DNA of 64,000 nucleotides from Sipunculus nudus (lineage: Eukaryota > Annelida > Sipuncula > Golfingiida > Sipunculidae): positions 12,914,001 through 12,978,000 of the forward strand of contig CM049308.1 in assembly GCA_026874595.1 (NCBI GenBank). The letters are read 5' to 3'. Positions 44,467 to 53,139 of this stretch are shown here, piece by piece; the first letter of the stretch is position 1, and each line of letters opens with the position of its first letter. Under the pieces are notes generated by a model. It was given only the letters and a program-made list of their open reading frames with translations, was not told the origin of the DNA and did no database searches. Position numbers and translations under genes: made by a program.

Positions 44467-45924
44467 TTATCCCCAGAAAAGTCCATGGTCTGGTATGTTG
44501 TGGTTGGCTGGGTCCTCGTCCGGAATTCTAAGTAAAACTTCTTTATAGTTCTGTACTCTGGTTTTTACTTGTTCTTGATCCCGGTTTTGGTGAGCGTGCA
44601 TGAGTTTCCAGTACTTGTTGAAAAGAATATTGATGATATGATCATAGTTTTGGTGATTTAGTGGCATCCCAATCATGTTTAAAGCATACATAAATTCCTT
44701 GGAGCATCTGTTTACTAAGTCCATTTCAGTATCTGCGTCTTGGTAATACATCTGACTTGTGGCAAGATGATAAAAAAGTTGAGTTGGGGTCAATGACTCT
44801 GTGTTTGTTGATGTTTCCTGCTGAGTGGCTGATGGCTCTGTATTTGTTGAAATTGTTGCAGTAGCTGGTTTTTTCTGTTTCTTCGTTTGGGTGTGTTGTG
44901 TTTTCACAGTAGGTGGAGGAGTAGTCTGGGTTAACTTTGTTCTGGAGGTGACTTGGTCTGTCTGAATCTGTTTTGTTTTGACTTTTGTTGCAGGCGGATC
45001 TGTCTGTGTGGTCTTGGCTTCCTTGGCCGGAGATGGTGGTAGTGGAGATAACATCGGAGGTAAGTCTATTTCCATGGCAACGTCTGAGCTGGCCGGAGTG
45101 TATGTAAGCGATCTCCTGGTTTGAAGTGTAGATCGTTCCTCTTGAGTTTTAGTTGGTGTCTGTTCTGGTTGTGCCTTGGCGTGTAAGAGTTGTTTCCTAA
45201 GTTGTCGATAGGTGGCGCATCCTTTGTAGCTGCTGGCATGGTTCTGTTGACAATTGAAACACCTGTTGCTTGTTTGTTTACAATTTCTAGTGTGATGACC
45301 TGGGTCTCCGCACTTGTAACATCTTTGAGTATTGTTGCATCCACGTGCTGGGTGCCCCCATTCACAGCAACGACCACAGAAAGGCAGGTAAACATCTTGA
45401 TATTGTTCTGTCTGATATCTATTGTAGGCGAGTGTTAATCCGTCTTGTAACGCTTGACTGGCGCTGTGAGAGTCATTGAAAATGACTTTTACTCTGTGTG
45501 TAGGCTGTTGGTTGCGGGCGTTCTTAAGGCGGATCACTTGAGTGGCTGATGGAAGTTTTTCTTGAATCAGTTGTAGTAGTTCTGACTCGGAGGTCTGTGG
45601 ATGGATCCCTTTAACTACAATAGGGAATTCTTTTGGCTTGAAATTGGATCTGGTGCGTTTCTTTGGTCGATGAGTTGTAGTCTTGATATGGGTAATATGA
45701 CGGAATTCCGGTGTTGTGACCCACTCTGTCTTGTTGCGGAGTCGTGGCAAATGCTGTGTTTCTGTCGGGTGTACGTATAGGTAGTTTCTGGACTTGGTTG
45801 CGGCATCGAAAATGATGTCGGGGAAGGTCTTCTTGAGCAGTTTGTACAATGCAAATCTGTTCTCTAATACTGTAGGGTTTACTCCCTCAATGAGTAGTCC
45901 CGTGGGGTTTTCCATGCTTGTCAT
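44467..45924 (-). CDS. Jockey-type Gag of G2, 485 aa, with a QT-motif array
   Basis: It has the same plan as G1: N-terminal domain (TFPDIIFDAATKSRNYLY), RRM-like segment (EFPIVVKGIHPQ, HRVKVIF), then three knuckles CGRCCEWGHPARGC, CYKCGDPGHHTRNC and CFNCQQNHASSYKGC from residue ~183. A disordered Thr/Pro/Lys-rich linker carries TQT, IQT, TQT, TQT, TNT and TNT at residues 306, 320, 332, 345, 360 and 373, spaced 12-15 apart. This resembles multivalent binding sites for dynein light chain LC8. A C-terminal helical domain of ~105 residues follows (LFYHLATSQMYYQDAD..). I took MTSMENP at 45,924 as the start because G1 and G3 begin equivalently, although the frame is open to 45,984. Confidence 0.85.
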   Translation of the reverse strand: MTSMENPTGLLIEGVNPTVLENRFALYKLLKKTFPDIIFDAATKSRNYLYVHPTETQHLPRLRNKTEWVTTPEFRHITHIKTTTHRPKKRTRSNFKPKEFPIVVKGIHPQTSESELLQLIQEKLPSATQVIRLKNARNQQPTHRVKVIFNDSHSASQALQDGLTLAYNRYQTEQYQDVYLPFCGRCCEWGHPARGCNNTQRCYKCGDPGHHTRNCKQTSNRCFNCQQNHASSYKGCATYRQLRKQLLHAKAQPEQTPTKTQEERSTLQTRRSLTYTPASSDVAMEIDLPPMLSPLPPSPAKEAKTTQTDPPATKVKTKQIQTDQVTSRTKLTQTTPPPTVKTQHTQTKKQKKPATATISTNTEPSATQQETSTNTESLTPTQLFYHLATSQMYYQDADTEMDLVNRCSKEFMYALNMIGMPLNHQNYDHIINILFNKYWKLMHAHQNRDQEQVKTRVQNYKEVLLRIPDEDPANHNIPDHGLFWG

Positions 45925-47497
45925 GACAAGCATAAAGACGGCGAAAAGCACGCAAAATGAAGCTCTGTCGAAAAACACGTCCACACTAGTGAAGCGCTAA
46001 CACGACTGTGTGTGCTGATGGTGAAATGGATAGACTAGACTAGAACTAGTATTTTGAGTCACTAGACAGACACGGTTGAGGTGGTCTGGGACCACCGCCC
46101 CGGCCTGTCTCTTTAGACTATAATTTTGATGTCGAAAATTGCCACACAAGCCAAGCCAAGGAGCCGCGAAAGCCACCAGCACGCACCCGCACCGGTGATC
46201 GTGAAAGCTACATCATCCACACCCACAAAGCCCCGAGCGGGCCACTCACCGCACGGATATCAGCAGCAAAGCCGCTGCCCCCACGACCCCGGCCGCGAGC
46301 GACATCCCCGAGCAGAATGCGCACCACAACAGAGAGACCCCAACACAAGCAGGGAAACCCAGATCACCGCCAGAACAACCTCTACCGCGAAGAGCCGGAC
46401 TTCCTGTGACTTGGATCGGGCAGGCTGTCTTGGCTTGGTCTTCGGCTGGTCCCCGAGCAGTGGGCCTAAAGTTGTCTGTCTGCCCACTGTCAGGGATTCT
46501 TGGCTTGTCTTGCTAGTCTTGACTTGGGTTCCGGCTGTCGGGGTGGTCTTGTCTTCTTCTTGGCTTGTCCTAGGGCTACCAGTCTTGACTTGTCTTGAGG
46601 CTTGGTCTTGGGTCTTGGTCTTGTGGCAGGCAGCGGACCTAAAGTTGTCTGTCTGTCCGCTGCCAGGTCGATCAGTGATTGATTAGTCCTAAATAGGACT
46701 GTTGGGGGGTTAGTCCTAAAGAGGACTGTTGGGGGTCTTGTCTGGTCTGTCTGGAGCTGTCCCGGTGTAGGTCTGGGTAGTCGTCTTGGAAGTTGCTGTC
46801 AGTGGGCGGATGGGGTGTGCGCTCGTCTGGGTACCCTCTAATCTTCCGCTGGTGGTGTAGGGGGGCTGCCGCAGGACTTGCGCGTCGGTGTCGGATGCTG
46901 CTGTTGGTGGTTGTCAGGGGTAGTAGTTGTCCTTGGTGGGGGTGGGGGGGGGGGGGCCGTAGATTTCTTTATAATTTTATAAGTATCACATGGGATTTTT
47001 TAAGAAAATACCTCATGATCATTTACCCTTATATTGGCCTAAATGAGATATCTATATGAGATATCTTTATAGTTAGAAATCTAGCCGGCCGATGGAGCTC
47101 TCAGTTTGTACTTTTATATTAAGTATCACATAAATATTTATAAGAAATATTTACGATCATGTACTTTTATAGGAAATACTTATAAGAAGTATTTTTATAT
47201 AAGCGCAGACTGAGAGAAAAGGGGGCGGGGGAGTTGAGGCTAGTGGCGGCATCAGTTTCCATCCACTTGCTAGTGGCCGGCTTCAGTTTCCATGCCACTG
47301 GTCTGCCGGAGATGCTGTAAATTACTAATAAGATCTATAATTATATCTTATATATGAGCGTCGGATAACCAGATATTTCGTCGATATTGTGAAAAATACA
47401 AAAACAAAAGGGAGAAAAACCGGTAAAAAATCATAAAAAACGTGGGTTAGTGTGCATGAAAAAATGATGAGTGAGGTGGTGTATTTACATGAGTTGT

Positions 47498-47548
<51 letters not shown>

Positions 47549-48636
47549 TTAAAAGTTAATGGTGTATAAAACAGCATGGTGCATTTTTTGTACATGGGTT
47601 TAGTATGGCTCTATTCTAATTGGGGGTGTATTAGTATTTGTTAGTGGATCGGTGTTGTGTCGGTGAATATGTATTTTCCAGAGTTGTGTCTTGTTTTAAT
47701 CTCCGGCAATAATAGTGTCCCGGTTTGGGCACTTTGCCTTCGATTTGTGTTATTATTGTTCTTTAATAAAATGTTGTGTATTTCTGAGTATTAATTGTTC
47801 TGTGTTCCTTGTAGTTTTTGCTTTTATTTTGTTTGGTTTTTATTTTATGGAAAGGTAAAACGCGTCTCGACCGAGCCGGCGAATTACTCATCCCATATCA
47901 GGTGACGTTAGGTGTGTTGTTTAATTGAAGATGCTATGAATAAATCTCCGACAATAGTAGTGACCCGGTTTGGGCACTTTGTCTTTGATTTATGTCATTA
48001 TTGTCCTTTATTAAAATATTGTGTATTACTGAGTGTTAGTAGTTCTATGTTCCTTGTAGTTTCTGCTTTTATTCTGTTTGGTTTTTATTTTAGTGGGAAG
48101 GTAAAACGCGTCTCGACCGAGCCTGCGAATTACTCATCCCATATTTGGTGGTGATTGGTATGTTGTTTAATTGGAGATGTAATGGATAAATCTCAGACAA
48201 TAGTAGTGACCCGGTTTGGGCACTTTGTCTTTGATTCATGTTGTTGTGGGTTTTAATAAAGTTTTAGCTTAATATAAGGATGTTGTTTTGTTGTTTTTAA
48301 GGTGTTAGGGAGGTTGTATTTTACTAGACTGGTAAGTGATTGTTTTTGGGCGGGGGCGGTTTGCGCTCTTTTATGTGCTCTCTAATTTTTGTGTTTGTAC
48401 TGGGAGGGGGGGGGGGGGGGGGACGAGTGTAGTGAGGTTTGTTTACTGTGAGAGTTGTGTTTTTTGTTCGTGTGTGGTTTTTCTTTGTTGTCATGTCGGG
48501 GCGAGTGCTTTATTTTATTTTGATTGTGGGTTTTATTATCGTTTTGTTAGGAAATGGGTGGTTTTTGTGGTTTATTTTTATTGTTATATTGTTTGGGAGT
48601 CGGTTTGGTCGGGGGGCGGGGCTGATATGTTAATTA

Positions 48637-48964
48637 GGGGATGCCAGCTGCAGGGGAGTACAGGTATTGTGTTCCTCTGCAGCTAGGATCCGATGATTAA
48701 TTGATGGTCAGGGTGTTTTTTCTATTTTCCTATGTCTAATAGTTTTAAAGATATTTATTTATTTTCGTCAAAATTTCGTAGGGTTTTAGTATGGATAGAG
48801 TTTTTTGGGTTCCGTAAATTTCGAGTTTCTATTATTATTTCAAGTATGTTTGTTTCGTTCCTAAACTTTGTACGGGCCGTAGTTTTGATGAAAAGTTTGT
48901 ATGAAAGGATGGGGCGTATTCGAGGGTCGTGGGTCAATTAATGTAGGTCGCGGCCCCGGCCTAG
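48637..48964. repeat. Monomer A of M2
   Basis: Type II hairpin at 48,637-48,691. It is nearly identical to monomer A of M1 and ends in the CGGCCCCGGCCTAG used as the G3 target. Confidence 0.8.
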
Positions 48965-49060
48965 ACTAGATCTTGTAATTTTAAAGTCCATCAGACAGAT
49001 ACAGAACGAGTGGTCTGAGACCCCTGCACTGATCGTCTCTTTAAGACTATAATTTTGAAT
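48965..49060 (-). other. 3'-terminal module of G3 (type I)
   Basis: On the minus strand: AGTCTTAAAGAGACGATCAG, a GGTCTCAGACC hairpin, then TCTGTATCTGTCTGATGGAC and an AGATCTAGTCTAG tail. It has the same box order as M1, G1 and G2, with a shorter apical stem and a degenerate CTCAAC box (CTCGTT). Confidence 0.65.
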
Positions 49061-49189
49061 GTTTTAGATGTTAGGTCCCAAAGTATTTCCGTAAAAAGGT
49101 TCGCTGAGTCGACTAGTAGCAATGCCTGGTGAAACTTCTGTAACGTTTTTTCTCGGAGATTCACTTTTATTTTTCAAAATTTTACGTCT

Positions 49190-50686
49190 TTAGTATATGG
49201 ATACATCAGTTCTGATCCTTTTTCGTGGGTTGACTGGTGATTTTTCCGGGGTAGCTTGGTCCACAATTTGGTGTAGAAATGGTCTGTTTAAATCCGTTCT
49301 GCATACAATAGCAGCAACTTGGTTGTATGCCCTGTTGTTTGATCTAAGAAAGGTATCCAAACCAGCGAGGTATTTGGTATCTTCTTCAGCCAGCTGTTGG
49401 TAGTTTCTAATAACTCCAATATTACCAAAAAAACTGGTAAAGTCCATAATCTCTTGAGGGGTGAGTTTTAGTTTTAAAATTGCTGTGATTGCAGATGAGC
49501 AGTATTCAAAAAAAGGCTTGGGGTCCATGTCCATATCAGTCAGATATGAGGTGGTAAAAGCTAAGATCATATACATAAACGCTTGTATATGATCGTCAAA
49601 CAACATAAACTCCAAGTGATCAGTCGGCATAGGTCCAGTTTGATTTTCCTGTTCTGTGGTTGTAGGAGGTGGTTTCAATTTTGGTGTCTGGGTGGTCTGA
49701 GATCTTGTGGTGGTCTTTTCTGGAGGTTCAGTTTGGCTGATTTTATTCTTGATCTTTGGTGTGGCTTGAACTTCCTTTATGGACTTTAGTTTGATGTCAG
49801 TCTGAGTAATAGCCGTTGTTGTGGTTTTGCTGGTACATGGGTCAGTTTGTGTGGTGGTCTCTGTTCTGGGGGTAGTCTGGGTAGCTTCCATATAGGAGGC
49901 TTGATTATCTGAGGAAGAACTGTTTTTGTTGACCATCTCAAAATTAGTAGTGGCTTGAAGAAATAGTTTCCTTTTACGCCGGTAGATGGCGCAACCCTTG
50001 TAGGCACTACTGTGTGGCTCCCCGCATCCACGACATCTTTTTGTGGTTGCTGTACAATCTTTAGTTTGATGATTTTCATCTGCACATCTGTAGCAAACTC
50101 TTTTGTTATTGCACTCTCGTGAAGAATGCCCCCATTGTGAACATTTCCCACAAAATGGGATGGTCACAGTCCGGTAGGCCTCGGCTTTGTAGGTGTTGAA
50201 AGCGATAACAATGCCCTTTTGTTGTATAGTGGTGGCTGCGGTCGGCTCGTGGAAAATCAACTTCACTTTTCTAGTGGGTGCTCCGTTGGGTCCATGTCGA
50301 AGCCTAATGGCGTGTTTACATCCTGGATACTGCTGCATAACATGTTGTAGTATTTCTGCCTCCTCCATATTGGGTGAAATTCCTTTAATGACGATTGGGT
50401 ATTCTTGTTGTCGGGGTGTAACTATCCGTTTCTTAGGTCGGTGTTTGACTTGGCGAATATTGTGGACCTCTCTGAACTCCGGAACCTGTCTCCATTCCTT
50501 TACATCCTTTAGTCTTGCGACGTGCTGTGAGTCTGTAGGATGGACGTATAAGTCTCCTCTAGTTCGCGCAGCTGCATCAAAGGAGATATCAGCAAATGCA
50601 CTTTTCAATAAACGGTAAATCGTAAAACGATTTTCCAGCACTGTTGTAGGTATCCCCGCTATGAGGAAACCACTGTCAGGTACCAT
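49190..50686 (-). CDS. Jockey-type Gag of G3, 498 aa, with a QT-motif array
   Basis: It starts MVPDSGFLIAGIP; the codons just upstream read ATS, as in the other two Gags. An N-terminal domain (AFADISFDAAARTRGDLY) and an RRM-like segment (EYPIVIKGISPN, RKVKLIF) come first. The knuckles are CGKCSQWGHSSREC, CYRCADENHQTKDC and CRGCGEPHSSAYKGC. The linker has TQT at 269, 279, 294 and 332, plus SQT 317 and NQT 347, again an LC8-like array. A hydrophobic helical C-terminal domain (LEFMLFDDHIQAFMYMIL..) ends in a basic tail (PRKRIRTD) that could act in nuclear import. It is intact throughout. About half or fewer residues match G1 or G2 by eye. Confidence 0.85.
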   Translation of the reverse strand: MVPDSGFLIAGIPTTVLENRFTIYRLLKSAFADISFDAAARTRGDLYVHPTDSQHVARLKDVKEWRQVPEFREVHNIRQVKHRPKKRIVTPRQQEYPIVIKGISPNMEEAEILQHVMQQYPGCKHAIRLRHGPNGAPTRKVKLIFHEPTAATTIQQKGIVIAFNTYKAEAYRTVTIPFCGKCSQWGHSSRECNNKRVCYRCADENHQTKDCTATTKRCRGCGEPHSSAYKGCAIYRRKRKLFLQATTNFEMVNKNSSSSDNQASYMEATQTTPRTETTTQTDPCTSKTTTTAITQTDIKLKSIKEVQATPKIKNKISQTEPPEKTTTRSQTTQTPKLKPPPTTTEQENQTGPMPTDHLEFMLFDDHIQAFMYMILAFTTSYLTDMDMDPKPFFEYCSSAITAILKLKLTPQEIMDFTSFFGNIGVIRNYQQLAEEDTKYLAGLDTFLRSNNRAYNQVAAIVCRTDLNRPFLHQIVDQATPEKSPVNPRKRIRTDVSIY

Positions 50687-50964
50687 GCTTGTAGCTTTGT
50701 AGACACGAAGTCGAGAAACACTGTCAGGACGTCTTTTCTGTACGAAGGTCGAACTGACTCTGACGGCCCCGGCCTAGTGCCATGGCTTGACCTGTAGATA
50801 GATAGAACTAGTATTTTGAGTCACTAGACAGACACGGTTGAGGTGGTCTGGGACCACCGCCCCGGCCTGTCTCTTTAGACTATAATTTTGATGTCGAAAG
50901 TTGCCACACAAGCCAAGCCAAGGAGCCGCGAAAGCCACCAGCACGCACCCGCACCGGTGACCGT

Positions 50965-51059
50965 GAATCTGCAGAGGTAAATTAGACCCCTGCAGCTGGC
51001 ATCCCCTAATTTGCATACAAGGTCTCCACAATCAATTAAGCACAACTAAGGCCCGTATC
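50965..51059 (+). mobile_element. 95-bp 3'-end fragment of the RT3 element, inverted
   Basis: A perfect inverted copy of 60,979-61,073, the 3' terminus of the RT3 element, here on the plus strand. It includes the CTGCAGAGGT..ACCCCTGCAG hairpin and ends GGCCCGTATC. Relative to M1 it replaces 32,477-32,681 (205 bp). It therefore looks like a heavily 5'-truncated insertion with target-site deletion. Confidence 0.8.
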
Positions 51060-53139
51060 TTGGGTCGGGCAGGCTGTCTTGGCTTGGTCTTCAGCTGGTC
51101 CCCGAGCAGTGGGCCTAAAGTTGTCTGTTTGCCCACTGTCAGGGATTCTTGGCTTGTCTTGCTAGTCTTGACTTGGGTTCCGGCTGTCGGGGTGGTCTTG
51201 TCTTCTCTTGGCTTGTCCTAGGGCTACCAGTCTTGACTTGTCTTGAGGCTTGGTCTTGGGTCTTGGTCTTGTGGCAGGCAGCGGACCTAAAGTTGTCTGT
51301 CTGTCCGCTGCCAGGTCGATCAGTGATTGATTAGTCCTGAATAGGACTGTTGGGGGGGGGGAGTCCTAAAAAGGACTGTTGGGGGTCTTGTCTGGTCTGT
51401 CTGGAGCTGTCCCGGTGTAGGTCTGGGTAGTCGTCTTGGAAGTTGCTGTCAGTGGGCGGATGGGGTGTGCGCTCGTCTGGGTGCCCTCTATTCTTCCGCT
51501 GGTGGTGTGGGGGGGCTGCCGCAGTACTTGCGCGTCGGTGTCGGATGCTGCTGTTGGTGGTTGTCAGGGGTAGTAGTTGTCCTTGGTGGGGGTGGGGGGG
51601 CCGTAGATTTCTTTATAATTTTATAAGTATCACATGGGATTTTTTAAGAAAATACCTCATGATCATTTACCCTTATATTGTCCTAAATGAGATATCTATA
51701 TGAGATATCTTTATAGTTAGAAATCTAGCCGGCCGGTGGAGCTCTCAGTTTGTACTTTTATATTAAGTATCACATAAATATTTATAAGAAATATTTACGA
51801 TCATGTACTTTTATAGGAAATACTTATAAGAAGTATTTTTATATAAGCGCAGACTGAGAGAAAAGGGGGCGGGGGTAGTTGAGGCTAGTGGCGGCATCAG
51901 TTTCCATCCACTTGCTAGTGGCCGGCTTCAGTTTCCATGCCACTGGTCTGCCGGAGATGCTGTAAATTACTAATAAGATCTATAATTATACCTTATATAT
52001 GAGCGTCGGATAACCAGATATTTCGTCGATATTGTGAAAAATACAAAAACAAAAGGGAGAAAAACCGGTAAAAATCATAAAAAAACGTGGGTTAGTGTGC
52101 ATGAAAAAATGATGAGTGGGGTGGTGTATTTACATGAATTGTGCTCTTTTTTTTTTTTTTTTTTTTTTAAAAAGTTAATGGTGTATAAAACAGCATGGTG
52201 CATTTTTTGTACATGGGTTTAGTATGGCTCTATTCTAATTGGGGGTGTATTAGTATTGGTTAGTGGATCGGTGTTGTGTCGGTGAATATGTATTTTCCAG
52301 AGTTGTGTCTTGTTTTAATCTCCGGCAATAATAGTGTCCCGGTTTGGGCACTTTGCCTTCGATTTGTGTTATTATTGTTCTTTAATAAAGTATTGTGTAT
52401 TGCTAAGTATTAGTTGTTCTGTGTTCCTTGTAGTTTTTGTTTTTATTTTGTTTGGTTTTTTATTTTATGGAAAGGTAAAACGCGTCTCGTCCGAGCCATC
52501 CATAACCGTTACACCGCTCAGGCAATAACTAGGGTTTCTACGCCGCAGTTTTGCCTCTTCGGGTCCCCCTCATTCTGCACTGAGGTCGCCAGAACTGACA
52601 CGCCAGCTAGCCAGCTAGGTCCGGCCCGCCCTCGCCAACCGTCAACCACCGAGGAATCCCCCAGGTGTTCCGGGAGCCTGAGCCTCGCAACCTGCCAGTA
52701 ATGTCCGAGCGCTACCGGCCTGCCCCTGGACTATTCGCAGTCCCGTCATGAGCCTTGTCCCTTTCGACCAGGTACAGCTCTCGTTCGATCGGAGCCTTCT
52801 CGGGAGCCTTCTCGGGAGCCTTCTCTGGTGCTTTTGCCATCATGTCTTGAGCCTTGTCCCTGCTGGTCCTGACCGGACCCCCGGTTATTTTGACGTCTTG
52901 GAGCCTTGTCCCTGATCCTTTCGGGATCCCCGTAACTTTTTCCACCAAACGGCTGGCTCTACAGGGCCAGGTTCCATACTGCCGGCAACAGGCTGGCCTA
53001 CTCTTCTATCGAAAAACAGTATGGGGTCTTTTACGTGCCCGTCCCCTTCTGGACACGGGACCGCCATTTAACGTCCTCATCCGATGGACGGCCCGTGTTT
53101 GTCTTTTGCAGGCGGGCGCTGCGGTGCCCCGGAGCCTTT

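Larger units (their letters stand above)
44239..46019 (-). mobile_element. Gag-only element G2
   Basis: 1,781 bp between GGTGAAATGGAT at 44,227-44,238 and 46,020-46,031. The 5' leader contains CAGTCGTGTTAG, as at the 5' end of G1. One gag ORF is followed by a ~230-bp 3' UTR ending in a type I hairpin module (CGGACT/AGTCCG stem) and (GTTCA)n tail units. There is no reverse transcriptase. The target is the extreme 5' end of macro-element M1, directly next to the 3' tail of M2. Confidence 0.85.
48965..50763 (-). mobile_element. Gag-only element G3
   Basis: 1,799 bp between CGGCCCCGGCCTAG at 48,951-48,964 and 50,764-50,777. The insertion point is the same nucleotide of the A/B boundary as G1 in M1, yet the proteins are strongly diverged, so the two insertions are independent. 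The 5' leader begins TCAGAGTCAGTTCGAC on the minus strand. One gag ORF leads to a short 3' UTR with a type I module (GGTC-TCA-GACC stem) and (TCTAG)n tail. Confidence 0.85.
46031..50794 (-). mobile_element. Macro-element copy M2, 5'-truncated, carrying G3
   Basis: Starts with a TAGACTAGACTAGAAC tail joined to the 5' end of M1 (or to the G2 target duplication there). It follows M1 module by module: 3' hairpin 46,040-46,125, GC-rich module, same-loop hairpins, long AT hairpin, poly-T, ~250-bp repeats and monomer A. It is truncated just 17 bases into monomer B at GCCATGGCTTGACCTG (50,794), where the tail of M3 begins. No target duplication surrounds it. G3 is inserted at the A/B boundary. Confidence 0.7.
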
